From positions 1,917,501-1,981,500 of the forward strand of contig JAPPUL010000095.1 of NCBI GenBank assembly GCA_026874595.1: a stretch of DNA of 64,000 nucleotides, given 5' to 3'. The first letter of the stretch is position 1. Each line of letters opens with the position of its first letter. The translations under genes were made by a program, and so were the position numbers. The notes under the pieces were generated by a model that made no database searches, was not told the origin of the DNA, and saw only the letters and a program-made list of their open reading frames with translations. Positions 18,901 to 27,133 of this stretch are shown in pieces. The stretch comes from Sipunculus nudus (lineage: Eukaryota > Annelida > Sipuncula > Golfingiida > Sipunculidae).

Positions 18901-20251
18901 CACAAAGGCGCTGCGACTTGGGACTAAGAATGCAAAGGTATATGCGGGACTTGGAGAGAGTCATTATTTTCTTAAGAATTACGAAGAGAGTCTTTCGAAT
19001 TTACAAAAGGCAATATCAAGTGGTTTTAGATCTTATAAAATATATAAATACATGGCAAAGACATACTTTTGTAAGGAAATGTATAACGAGGCGATAACAA
19101 ATTATACTAACGCACTTGAGCTTGACGGTAGTAACTGGGAAGACTATTATAATCTTGGGTATGCACATTACCAGCAGAAGGAATATAAAGAGGCAATAGA
19201 CAAGCTAAAAATATACATACTAAGTGCTGAGGCAGATGATACAAAGAAGTTTGAGAAGGCATATACGTTATTGGGTTTATCCTTAAAGGAAACAGGGGAC
19301 ATAAAGGGGACAATAGAGAGTTTTTCAAAAGCAATATATTACACACAAAAAGAAAATAAACATGATAAGTTATATCCGCCGATACGCGGGTTTAGAGAGC
19401 TTGAGGAGATATTTCAAAAGCTTGACAAAGTAAAGCAAGATGAGCTTAAAGAGGAAAGAGCAGATTTCATACCGCAGGTACTAAGAGTGCTAAGTAGTGA
19501 GATAAGTCCGTATATGGGTCAGATGAAGAAGTTTTTAGATGATATAGAAAATGATATTCAAAGCTATAGAAAGGTATTAGGTAAGTTATCAGACGGTCTT
19601 AAAGTAAATGATACGCAAAGGGAAGAACTTGTAGGTGAGAGTGTAGAAGGGGGATATGAGGGGATAATAGATCGCATAGAAAATAATATGACGAAAGTAA
19701 GAAGTGATTTAATAAGAGGGCTAAGTAAATTAAACAAGATGTTTAGGAATGTAGATTACGCAGGATATGGGAAAGAGAGTGCAATAAATATAAATAGGCT
19801 ACTTGAAAATGCGCTTGAGACAATATATAAGAAGGGTGGTTTTAGTAATATAGCAAATATAAAAAATGACTTTGGAGCAGTGCCAAATATAAAAGGAAAT
19901 GAGGAGCAGCTTAAACATATATTCAGTATACTATTTTTGAATGCAAATGAAGCAATAAAGTTACGAGGTATAGCAGGAGAACTTGAGGTACGAACGGAGC
20001 GAATAGAACACGATATATTTATAAGCATAAGAGACAATGGTATAGGAATAAAGGAGTCAAATCAAAACAAAGTGTTTGAGCCCTTCTTTACAACAAAGAG
20101 TAAAGGAGAAGGAGTAGGTATAAACCTATATCTTGCAAAGCAATTTGTTGAAGGGCACGGTGGTACAATATCATTTAGAAGTGAGTATAAAAGAGGAACA
20201 ATTTTTACAGTAAACCTGCCAGTAAGAGTATATAGCACAGTAAATGCTTAA
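15911..20251 (+). CDS. Giant TPR protein with C-terminal histidine-kinase-like ATPase domain
   Basis: This 1446-residue protein starts with about thirty tetratricopeptide repeats (about 45-1130; recurring W/Y..G..L...G.Y..A and A...NP units), which form a long protein-binding solenoid. A helical linker follows (about 1160-1300), then a GHKL ATPase domain: N box NANEA at 1344, G1 DNGIGI at 1375, FEPFFTTK, and G2 GEGVGINL near 1399. In the helix where kinases have L-S-H-E the sequence is L-S-S-E (1194-1197), so the phospho-acceptor His appears to be replaced by Ser. No signal peptide or membrane segment is seen, so it is probably cytosolic. No response regulator is adjacent; the NtrC-type protein at 51.6 kb is a possible partner. 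The Shine-Dalgarno region is a run of six G directly before the ATG. Confidence 0.85.
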   Translation: MKNSIVFDYTKYRVQLTCIEIFKENKDLKTLPINELLDTNKIGHLESLIETFRSKIEKNKEDDLSYYLWGMTLGNLQRYDEALKKFKEACDANPNYYEAYLSWGKMLYGLGQYEDAQDKLLKALDIKPSKYEALFYYGLILNKLDKQEEAKEYFELGLEANPGDYKCYYNLACTEYKLKNYVESSINFAKSLDLEDADYDSVYNLANSLSKEGKYEESKRAYEKAISLNEAGVESYFNLGVLEYGEGAYESAIEKYLKVLELSPLDANALNNLGIIYYKTKRYEASITRYKKGILINPDNEALYNNLGVSLNRLNRLSEAKEEYIKALKLNEEDAKIAGNFASLLSELGKHEKAQELLRAAIRTTPLEPRVYNNLGVVHARLSNFREGIINFREAIKLNKANEESYYNWEQCIWHMVKEGMLSSGDEIFFTGLGELYVGKGEYEKALRIYEEVEERKLSKEIGIEVLVNIGICNFELREYEAATKYIKKALEIVPEDNTLQNRLGLSLYYTKKYEESYTHLKRAKELNPQLKDINYHIGNVLCKLKEYREGIEYYELELKEGREFGELYINLGDAQKELKENDKALESYKRGLSLEEDFGDGFIRLGMLLNEMGEYEQSLEYLKRALIYFPKDDKLYLEIGLVSKVLGKQRESISYIKQSLELNEISAEAHNSLGEVYIETRNYQGAISALSKAIELRPANVKAYNNLGKVYHKMKKYTKAQKQYTMSLSIDKDNFEGQKGLGITYLSLEQYEEANTKFAKANRLKPKNVDIYFEWGLTQYYLSNFEGAIDKFSKYIYVKGSYHRAYFYIALCYLGLNNLEDSESNLRKVLELNRQDYEVFYYLGEVLQRQEHYEEAISYYKKSLQLNPSYSKSYIKLGEAYYGSKDYEQAINTYEKAISFNKKDGEGYIRLGNVLSKVGRNEEALESFKKASELNVYDPIPYISWGNILLEVEDYEDAVKKYKIALQYKPEDIEVQIRCGQALLSLKKYKEASLNFTKALRLGTKNAKVYAGLGESHYFLKNYEESLSNLQKAISSGFRSYKIYKYMAKTYFCKEMYNEAITNYTNALELDGSNWEDYYNLGYAHYQQKEYKEAIDKLKIYILSAEADDTKKFEKAYTLLGLSLKETGDIKGTIESFSKAIYYTQKENKHDKLYPPIRGFRELEEIFQKLDKVKQDELKEERADFIPQVLRVLSSEISPYMGQMKKFLDDIENDIQSYRKVLGKLSDGLKVNDTQREELVGESVEGGYEGIIDRIENNMTKVRSDLIRGLSKLNKMFRNVDYAGYGKESAININRLLENALETIYKKGGFSNIANIKNDFGAVPNIKGNEEQLKHIFSILFLNANEAIKLRGIAGELEVRTERIEHDIFISIRDNGIGIKESNQNKVFEPFFTTKSKGEGVGINLYLAKQFVEGHGGTISFRSEYKRGTIFTVNLPVRVYSTVNA

Positions 20252-20360
20252 GAGATTATCTTAAATGATTAAGAGAGTGCTGTTAGTTAGGGGATGACTT
20301 TTAAAGATAAAGATGCCTTTAAAGTTATTTAACTCTTCTAAAGCTTTATTAGCTTTAATC

Positions 20361-21068
20361 TTAATCTTCTTTAACTTCAAAGTATGAAAAAGTTTTATTT
20401 AACTTATTTTTAATAGAATGTGCATTGAAGGGGTCAATAGACCAATTGTCATCAACAATTATGTTATAATAGTAAAATCCCTTACTAAAGGTAAGGATTA
20501 TTTCAAATATGCCATCACCCTTGCTTATCATAGGTAACGAGTAGCTATTCCAATCGTTAAAATTGCCAACCAAATAAACATGTTTGGCGTTATAGTTTCT
20601 ATAAATAAATCTATAAGTATTCTTCTGGCCTTTAACTTTTATAGGACTTTTAGTTGTGTTATAATTAATAATATCTTCTTTTAAGTCAAAGTATGAGACA
20701 TCGTAGCCATAGCTATCCTCAATTAGGTTGTTATTTCTAGCGTCAGTGACAAACTCACCATCAACAAGTATTTTGTATTTATATCTACCCTTTTTAAGTT
20801 GAAAAAGCTCATACCTGCTTTCTAAAAACAAAGTCCAATATCCATCCCAACTGCCTAATGCATTAATATTCTTTTTAAAGGGATATTTTAATCCCCAATT
20901 ATCAAAACTTGATTTTAAATAAACGCTTGAGGCATGATTGTTATGGTATAAAAACTTTATTCCGTCTCTTGAAACAATAGGATTTATACTATTTTGTGTG
21001 TAACTAATTCTTGTAAAAAAGATTATACTACTGCCTATAATTATTATTAGAAAAGCTCTTATATACAT
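20361..21068 (-). CDS. Secreted protein with two glycogen-binding (CBM48/isoamylase early-set) domains
   Basis: The 235-residue protein starts with a hydrophobic signal peptide (about 1-24). Two early-set beta-sandwich domains follow. The first (about 32-140) has VYLKSSFDNW, then KKGRYKYKILVDGEFVTDARN; the second (about 145-232) has VYLVGNFNDWN, then GFYYYNIIVDDNWSIDPFN. The FNDW, GxYxYKxxVDG and D(P/A) pattern is that of AMPK-type glycogen-binding modules. No catalytic domain is present. It lies downstream of glgC on the same strand, with a hairpin terminator between them. A secreted glycan binder next to a cytosolic glycogen gene is unexpected; it could instead bind an exported glucan. Confidence 0.8.
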   Translation of the reverse strand: MYIRAFLIIIIGSSIIFFTRISYTQNSINPIVSRDGIKFLYHNNHASSVYLKSSFDNWGLKYPFKKNINALGSWDGYWTLFLESRYELFQLKKGRYKYKILVDGEFVTDARNNNLIEDSYGYDVSYFDLKEDIINYNTTKSPIKVKGQKNTYRFIYRNYNAKHVYLVGNFNDWNSYSLPMISKGDGIFEIILTFSKGFYYYNIIVDDNWSIDPFNAHSIKNKLNKTFSYFEVKED

Positions 21069-21127
21069 ATCTGGTGTCTCAATTTCTTTGTCTTAATTTC
21101 TTTGTCTTAAAAAGATAAATAGAATAT

Positions 21128-21156
21128 AAAAAGGCATAATATTATGAAGCCTTTTT
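21128..21156 (-). terminator. Rho-independent terminator-like hairpin after glgC
   Basis: On the minus strand AAAAAGGC and GCCTTTTT form a perfect 8-bp stem with a 13-base loop, about 55 bases after the glgC stop. The T-run is part of the descending stem. It would separate glgC from the downstream CBM-like gene or attenuate read-through. Confidence 0.55.
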
Positions 21157-21211
21157 GGCTTTATTCGGAATAAGGGATTAAAAACAAAAGATTATTTTAA
21201 TAGTATAAGCT

Positions 21212-22417
21212 TCATATAATATCTTCAGGCTTAAAGCTTTTTGGGATAACCCGAATATTATCTTCTGCAATGGTTGCAAAGTGCCTATCTTTCTTAACAT
21301 CGTAGCCAATATAAGTATTTTGGGGGATAACAACATTCTTCTCTATGATACTTTTTTTGATATGAGCACCTTTACTTATAACACAGTGTCCAAAAAGGAT
21401 TGAATCTTCAACTAAAGCATCTTCTTCAACAATGACGCCCGGAGACAAGATAGAATTCATAACAGATCCCTTAATAATAGAGCCGCCTGTTATAATGTTG
21501 TTATAGAAAGATATGTTATTGTTTTTATTGTCAACCATTGTCGGTGTACTGTTTTCTTGATAAGTCCTATATTTCCAAGCTTCGTTATATAACGATATAG
21601 GAGCAATAGGTTTTAGAAAGTCCATGTTAGCGTCATAAAACGATTTAATTGTACCAACATCTCTCCAGTATAACGGATTACCTGTTTTGGGGTCCTGATG
21701 AGCAAAAGAATATACGTTGTTATCAGACACCATATTGGGGATTATATCCTTGCCAAAGTCATGTGATGATGATGAGCGTGCGTCAAGCTTGAGATTATAT
21801 AATAAAACGTCTTTAGAGAAGACGTATATACCCATAGAGGCAAGTGCCATAAATTTGTTACCTGGGATATGTTTAGGGTTTTTAGGTTTTTCTTCAAAGC
21901 CGATAACTTTATTTTGTTCATTAATATTTATGATACCAAAACCTTTAGCCTCAGCACATTTAACAGGGACGGTAGCAATTGTTAGATCTGAGTTTTTGTT
22001 AATATGGTACTGTATAATATTCCTATAATCCATCTCATAAATATGGTCGCCAGAAAGTATAAGTATGTAATCCAAATTCATTCGTTCGATGGTGTATAAG
22101 TTTTGGAATATAGCGTCAGCCGTTCCTCGATACCAGCTCCCCTCATAAATCTGTTGAGGCGGATAAACATCAACATATTCATTTAAAGCAGGAGATAATA
22201 TACTCCAGGCGTTACGTATATGCTTTTGCAATGAATCAGAAAGATACTGTACCATAACGTTAATATTTCTAATACCAGAATTGATACAATTACTTAGAGT
22301 GAAATCAATAATTCTGTATTTACCGCCGAAAACAACAGCAGGTTTACATCTATCCTCAGTAAGAGGATAAAGACGGCTTCCTTTGCCACCGGCCAAGATT
22401 ATAGCAAGCACTTTCAT
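21212..22417 (-). CDS. glgC: Glucose-1-phosphate adenylyltransferase
   Basis: This 401-residue enzyme makes ADP-glucose from ATP and glucose-1-phosphate, the committed step of bacterial glycogen synthesis. It has the nucleotide-binding start LAGGKGSRLYPLTEDRCKPAV, the GGKYRIIDFTLSNCINSGI segment, YRGTADAIFQN, ILSGDHIYEMDY, GFEEKP, WRDVGT and a C-terminal left-handed beta-helix region (SILSPGVIVEEDA, SILFGHCVI). Length is normal. The phosphoglucomutase at 53.0 kb would supply its substrate. It is transcribed divergently from the amidohydrolase gene. Confidence 0.95.
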   Translation of the reverse strand: MKVLAIILAGGKGSRLYPLTEDRCKPAVVFGGKYRIIDFTLSNCINSGIRNINVMVQYLSDSLQKHIRNAWSILSPALNEYVDVYPPQQIYEGSWYRGTADAIFQNLYTIERMNLDYILILSGDHIYEMDYRNIIQYHINKNSDLTIATVPVKCAEAKGFGIININEQNKVIGFEEKPKNPKHIPGNKFMALASMGIYVFSKDVLLYNLKLDARSSSSHDFGKDIIPNMVSDNNVYSFAHQDPKTGNPLYWRDVGTIKSFYDANMDFLKPIAPISLYNEAWKYRTYQENSTPTMVDNKNNNISFYNNIITGGSIIKGSVMNSILSPGVIVEEDALVEDSILFGHCVISKGAHIKKSIIEKNVVIPQNTYIGYDVKKDRHFATIAEDNIRVIPKSFKPEDII

Positions 22418-22798
22418 GATATATTTGTTTAACTTTAAATGATTTTAATTTTGCTTTGGTACTCTTTTTTTAATTACGTAAAGTGTAATAAAGAATAGAT
22501 AGTAGTAGAAGTAAATTAATAAAATAAATGTTTATTTTAATAGTGTATAATGCTAATTGAGTATCTATAATTTAGTAATCTTTTATTTTAAAATGTAATT
22601 TTATTTATACTGGTGTATAATTTAAATTATAGTATAATAATATCCGATATTATTTTAAAAAAAATAGTTAGATTTAAAAAAGTTAGATATGAGTTTAAAT
22701 GTTTATTATAAGGCAAAATAATTGTACTACTACTTGTACTACTAGAAGAGAATGGATATATAGAGATATTCGTAAGGGACATTATATAACAGAGGTAT
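22418..22798. promoter_or_regulatory. AT-rich divergent promoter region between glgC and the amidohydrolase
   Basis: These 381 bases hold no credible gene. Two TATAAT hexamers occur on the + strand (22546-22551 and 22616-22621), each preceded by GTG, but neither has a convincing -35 box. A short direct repeat, TGTACTACTA, appears twice around 22730-22742. Base content is extremely AT-rich throughout. Confidence 0.4.
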
Positions 22799-24064
22799 AT
22801 GAAGATGGCTAAGATTTTATTGCGGACAGGATATGTAGTCAGCCCGCATGAGGTAATAAAATCAGGTTATGTAGATATAGAAGGAGAAATGATATTAGGA
22901 GTTGGGAAGAGGGGAGCAAGTGGCAAAAGAGTAGATATAGAGCTTAATGATTACATAATGTATCCAGCTCTAATAAATGCACATGATCATTTGTTGGGAA
23001 CATACCTACCAAAGATAGGTACGGGAAGGCCATATCTTAATTGGCATCCATGGGATATAGCTTTAAAGGCATCAGAAACTTATAAAGAGCGTGGAAAGAA
23101 TGAAAATATAGATATATACTTTCTTGGAGCTTACAAAAATCTTTTATCTGGAGTACTGACAGTATCTGACCATATACCTCATATAATAAACGATAAATTC
23201 ATACCTAGAATGCCTATACGCGTGTTAAAGGATTACTCTCTTGCGCATGAAGTATCAAGTTATGATTTAAAATGGGGAGATGGCGTTGAAGAAGAACATA
23301 CAAAAGCAGTAAGAAATAACGAACCGTTTATAACGCACATAGAGGAAGGATTTGACATGGAGTCAATGAAGGGAATAGATTATCTATTACAAATGGATGC
23401 GTTAACAAAAAACACTGTGCTTATACACGGCATAGCCTTATCAGATAAAGATATAGAGGTAATATCAAGATGTCAAGCTCATTTGGTGTGGTGTCCTGTA
23501 TCGAATTTATATATGTTTGAAAGGACAGCAAGGATTAAAGAGATAATGAATGCAGGGATTAATGTATCTCTTGGAACTGATTCGCCTGCATCTGGCTCCG
23601 CGCATATACTTGAAGAATTAAAGTTTGCAAAAAAGACGTATAAGCAAATGTATGGAGAGGAGCTTTCTTATAAAGAACTAGTTTATATGGTTACAATAAA
23701 TCCTTCTAAGGCTTTACAGATATCAGATAAATTAGGTAGTATAGAAAAAGGTAAGATGGCAGAATTTGTGTTAATAAAAGACAAAGGACAGGAGCCATAT
23801 AAAACATTGGTGGATGCTTCCTTAGAGGATATATCGCTAGTAATATACAAAGGGAAGCCGATATATGGAGATAAAGAGCTATCCTGGGTATTTGAATATT
23901 TTAATGTAAGCTATAAGGTTTTCAAGTTGGAAAGGAAGGATAAAATAATAAATGATGTAAGTGATCCATTGGGGTTGCTATATAAGATACAAAAGACATT
24001 AGGATTTAAGAAAGAATTTGGTTTTTTGCCTATAAGTGCAGGAGGTAGGGGGCATAAAAGATAA
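22799..24064 (+). CDS. Amidohydrolase / deaminase-type metal-dependent hydrolase
   Basis: The 421-residue protein belongs to the amidohydrolase superfamily (SsnA, chlorohydrolase and guanine-deaminase-like group). It has an N-terminal beta-sandwich, the metal motif NAHDH near residue 61, further ligands in FITHIEEG and VLIHGIAL, and GTDSPASG with the catalytic Asp. It ends with the family's YKGKPIYGD segment plus an extra C-terminal tail of about 60 residues. Substrates in this group include cytosine, guanine, adenosine analogues and S-adenosylhomocysteine; I cannot choose. The next gene starts immediately after its stop, so the two are translationally coupled. Confidence 0.85.
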   Translation: MKMAKILLRTGYVVSPHEVIKSGYVDIEGEMILGVGKRGASGKRVDIELNDYIMYPALINAHDHLLGTYLPKIGTGRPYLNWHPWDIALKASETYKERGKNENIDIYFLGAYKNLLSGVLTVSDHIPHIINDKFIPRMPIRVLKDYSLAHEVSSYDLKWGDGVEEEHTKAVRNNEPFITHIEEGFDMESMKGIDYLLQMDALTKNTVLIHGIALSDKDIEVISRCQAHLVWCPVSNLYMFERTARIKEIMNAGINVSLGTDSPASGSAHILEELKFAKKTYKQMYGEELSYKELVYMVTINPSKALQISDKLGSIEKGKMAEFVLIKDKGQEPYKTLVDASLEDISLVIYKGKPIYGDKELSWVFEYFNVSYKVFKLERKDKIINDVSDPLGLLYKIQKTLGFKKEFGFLPISAGGRGHKR

Positions 24065-25033
24065 ATGGCGTTAACAAGAAACTATAAAGAAGGTTCAATA
24101 ATTTATTTTAAGGGAGACTTAGGGAAGGAGATGTATATATTGAAGCATGGGCTTGTAACGCTAACAGACAATGGGCTTACTGGGACAGAATTAAATATAG
24201 AGAATTTAAAGGAAGGGGATTTTTTTGGAGTTAAGTCAGCGTTAGGTAGTTTTCGTAGGGAGGAGACTGCGGAAGTAAAGCTAGATTCTGTTGTAATAGT
24301 GCTTAACCTTTCGGAATTTGAGATAATGGTATCAAAGAATATAACTCTCGTTTTAAATATGCTAAAAAGATTTAGTACCCAATTACGTCTTATAGGCAAG
24401 GAGGCGGAGAAGTTGTTGTCTCGGACCGGAGAGGAGTATACAAACGAAGTATCATTATTTAAACTTGGCGAACACTATATGAGGGTTGGCAATTTTGAGG
24501 GAGCACAGTATGCACTACATAAATATATAGAACATTATCCCCAAGCAGATAATGTTTATGAAGCGCATAAATATATAGATATGGCGTTGAGGAGCCAGCC
24601 ATTGTCAGGCGACACACAAAAGCTAGGAGAAGCCAAAGGAGATAATAAAAATATAAAACGAGAGGAGTTATGTGATCTTGGTCTTGATGCCCTAGATGCG
24701 AAGAAATATAGTAATGCAATAGAGTATTTTGAAAAGGTAGAAGGAGTTGACCCTGGCGTAAATAGGACAGATTCTATAGGATTAAAGGCTCGGTTTAATA
24801 AAATATATTGTTATTACGAACTGGGAGAATATAAAAAAGTAATAAGCCAATACACAGAATTTGTAAGAGATAATAAAAAGAGTAGTTATGTAAAGAATGC
24901 ACTATACTATATAGGATTATCCTATAAGGAGTTAGGAGAGAAAGACAAGGCAAAAAGCTTTCTTGAAAAGGTGTCATCCTTAGGAACGGATGAAATAAGT
25001 CAAAAAGCAAAAAAGCTAATAAATGAACTATAG
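24065..25033 (+). CDS. cNMP-binding-fold domain fused to TPR repeats
   Basis: This 322-residue protein has an N-terminal cyclic-nucleotide-binding fold (about 1-120: GSIIYFKGDLGKEMYILKHG, then GDFFGVKSALGSFRREETAE). The cassette lacks the Glu and Arg-Ser residues that hold cAMP, so nucleotide binding is doubtful. From about 135 onwards are tetratricopeptide units like those of YbgF/CpoB (YEAHKYIDMALR, AIEYFEKVEGVDP, YYIGLSYKELGEKDKAKSFLEKV). No DNA-binding domain or signal peptide is seen. It begins right after the amidohydrolase stop and precedes a true Crp-like regulator. Confidence 0.8.
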   Translation: MALTRNYKEGSIIYFKGDLGKEMYILKHGLVTLTDNGLTGTELNIENLKEGDFFGVKSALGSFRREETAEVKLDSVVIVLNLSEFEIMVSKNITLVLNMLKRFSTQLRLIGKEAEKLLSRTGEEYTNEVSLFKLGEHYMRVGNFEGAQYALHKYIEHYPQADNVYEAHKYIDMALRSQPLSGDTQKLGEAKGDNKNIKREELCDLGLDALDAKKYSNAIEYFEKVEGVDPGVNRTDSIGLKARFNKIYCYYELGEYKKVISQYTEFVRDNKKSSYVKNALYYIGLSYKELGEKDKAKSFLEKVSSLGTDEISQKAKKLINEL

Positions 25034-25098
25034 AGAATAATGGTTTTTATAAAAAAAGAGCCAAGCTATAGAATATAGAATAATGTAATAATAAATAA

Positions 25099-25770
25099 TT
25101 GGTGAGCGATGGATATACGATGGATATACTATATGATAAATTCGGCAAAGTAATAGAGAAGGGCCACATAATATTTTGTGAACATGAGCCTGGAGATGAT
25201 TTTTATTTAATCCAATCAGGAGTAGTAAAGATAACAAAAGTGGTAAAGGGCAAAGAGAGGATATTAGACATATTAGGAGAAGGAGATATATTTGGGGAGA
25301 TGGCGTTATTGGAGGATGTGCCACGTAGTGCAACAGCAACGGCTGATACAGAAGTTAAGGTATTAAATTTTAACAGACAAAACTTTGAAGGTCTTTTAAA
25401 GGCAAATCCGGCAATAGCAGTAAAGCTCTTAAAGATATTTAGTAAGCGGATATATGAGGCAAAACGCAGGCTTGAGATATTGAGTTTAACAGATTCAGAT
25501 GCAAAGATAGTAGATACCTTGTTGATGTTGGCAGAACAAAAAGGGATATCAGGTTCTGAAGATGTTAATATAGTGGAAATAGAAACAGATCAAGAGCAAG
25601 TGTCAAGATGGTGTGCAGTGAAACTAGAAGAAGGTAGCAAGATATTAAAACATTATGCAGACATGGGAAAGATAGAGATAAGAGGCGGTAAAATAGTGCT
25701 TAAGAGCGTAAACGAGCTTTCTCGCTTTGTATATAATAAACGTAAGCTCCAAAGTGAAGAATTGCGTTGA
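25099..25770 (+). CDS. Crp/Fnr-family transcriptional regulator
   Basis: The 223-residue protein has a cNMP-binding domain (about 10-120) with a complete cassette, GDIFGEMALLEDVPRSATATA, then the dimer helix (KIFSKRIYEAKRRLEIL) and a C-terminal helix-turn-helix region (ETDQEQVSRWCAVKLEEGSKI). It probably binds DNA as a dimer in response to a cyclic nucleotide. The start is uncertain: TTG at 25099, GTG at 25102 or ATG at 25120 all fit, and the ATG gives MDILYDKFGKVIEKG. It is downstream of the cNMP/TPR fusion. Confidence 0.85.
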   Translation: MVSDGYTMDILYDKFGKVIEKGHIIFCEHEPGDDFYLIQSGVVKITKVVKGKERILDILGEGDIFGEMALLEDVPRSATATADTEVKVLNFNRQNFEGLLKANPAIAVKLLKIFSKRIYEAKRRLEILSLTDSDAKIVDTLLMLAEQKGISGSEDVNIVEIETDQEQVSRWCAVKLEEGSKILKHYADMGKIEIRGGKIVLKSVNELSRFVYNKRKLQSEELR

Positions 25771-25872
25771 TAAATTTGAATTAAATGGTTTTGGTATATA
25801 GAAAGCCATTAAAAAAGTCCCACAAAAAGTCTAAAAAATATTATATTAGGAAATTGTTATAGAAGATAAAAA

Positions 25873-25945
25873 GGGCCTATAGCTCAGGTGGATAGAGCAG
25901 TGGTTTCCTAAACCATGTGCAGAGGTTCAAGTCCTCTTAGGCCTA
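25873..25945 (+). tRNA. tRNA-Arg (anticodon CCU)
   Basis: A full cloverleaf of 73 bases folds: acceptor GGGCCTA with TAGGCCT (one G-U pair), D-stem GCTC/GAGC, anticodon stem GTGGT/ACCAT with loop TTCCTAA giving anticodon CCT, T-stem AGAGG/CCTCT with loop TTCAAGT, and discriminator A. No CCA is encoded. It reads AGG, a well-used Arg codon here. Confidence 0.93.
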
Positions 25946-25970
25946 ATATATCGTATTATGCGATAGAAAG

Positions 25971-27080
25971 TTGAATAAAATCAAGCCATGGAGAGGTACT
26001 AAGAAACATTTGTTAGAGAAATTAGAAAGTCTTGAAAGAAAGTATAAGGAGTTGTCAGAGGAGTTAAGTAGCGGTGCTCAAGACTATGGCTCAAATGTGT
26101 ATTTATTAAAATTGAAGGAACATAAGGTGCTTGAGGAGTTGATGGGCAGGTACGAAGAATATAAGGGAGTGTTATTAAAGATTAGCGAAACAGAGGAGTT
26201 ATTAAGCGTAGAGGAGGATGAGGAATTAAAAGAACTTGTAAGAGAGGAGCTTAGTGCTTTATTTAGGCAACGAGATGTAGTTGAAAAGGGTTTAAAGCTT
26301 AGCTTGTTACCGAAGGATGCAAATGAGGATAAAAATGTTATAATGGAGATTAGGGCAGGGACAGGAGGAGATGAAGCAGCATTATTCGCCTCAGATTTAT
26401 ATAGAATGTATGTAAAATATGCAGATAGACATGTAATGAAAGTGGAGCAATTAAGCGCCTCCCCAACAGAAGGAGGAGGGTATAAAGAAGTAATATTTAG
26501 TGTATCCGGCGATGGAGTATATAATAAGTTAAAATTTGAGATGGGAGGACATAGAGTACAAAGGGTACCAGTAACGGAGTCAAGCGGACGGATTCATACT
26601 TCAGCAGTTACAGTAGCAGTACTTGCAGAAGCAGAGGAGACAGAGATAGAAATAAATCCAAACGATTTACGAATAGATGTATACAGATCAAGTGGGCCTG
26701 GCGGACAAAGTGTTAATACAACAGATTCAGCAGTTCGGATTACGCATATAAAGTACGGGATAACAGTCCAATGCCAAGACGAGAAGTCTCAACATAAAAA
26801 TAAAGCTAAGGCAATGCGAGTTTTACGTGCACGGATAAAAGATAAATTAGAAGAAGAGCGTGCAAAAGATTTGAAAGAAGAGCGAGCAAGACAAATAGGT
26901 TCAGGCGACAGATCAGAAAGGATACGGACATATAACTTTCAACAAAACCGTATGACAGACCATCGTATAAACTATTCAATATATAATAAACTAGAAAGTC
27001 TTCTAAACGGCGAGATAGAAGAGTTCATAGAAAAGCTTCAAGAGAAAGAAAAAGAAGATAAACTAAAAAGCCTAACATAA
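25971..27080 (+). CDS. prfA: Peptide chain release factor 1
   Basis: The 369-residue protein releases the peptide at UAA and UAG codons. It has the GGQ motif in [19 protein letters not shown] and the RF1-type recognition tripeptide PVT within [18 protein letters not shown]. The N-terminal alpha-hairpin domain is about 10 residues longer than in the shortest relatives. The start is TTG at 25971. prmC, the methyltransferase that modifies the GGQ glutamine, follows, a classic pair. Confidence 0.95.
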   Translation: MNKIKPWRGTKKHLLEKLESLERKYKELSEELSSGAQDYGSNVYLLKLKEHKVLEELMGRYEEYKGVLLKISETEELLSVEEDEELKELVREELSALFRQRDVVEKGLKLSLLPKDANEDKNVIMEIRAGTGGDEAALFASDLYRMYVKYADRHVMKVEQLSASPTEGGGYKEVIFSVSGDGVYNKLKFEMGGHRVQRVPVTESSGRIHTSAVTVAVLAEAEETEIEINPNDLRIDVYRSSGPGGQSVNTTDSAVRITHIKYGITVQCQDEKSQHKNKAKAMRVLRARIKDKLEEERAKDLKEERARQIGSGDRSERIRTYNFQQNRMTDHRINYSIYNKLESLLNGEIEEFIEKLQEKEKEDKLKSLT

Positions 27081-27133
27081 GAAGTAACAAATAAAGAACA
27101 TAAGTAGTTGCCTAAGCAATAAATGATTACAGA

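Noticed and set aside
25785-25811. Stem-loop between the Crp-like gene and tRNA-Arg as a terminator
   Set aside because: A 9-bp stem with a G-U pair can form, but it is followed by A-rich rather than T-rich sequence on the + strand, so it lacks the terminator signature.
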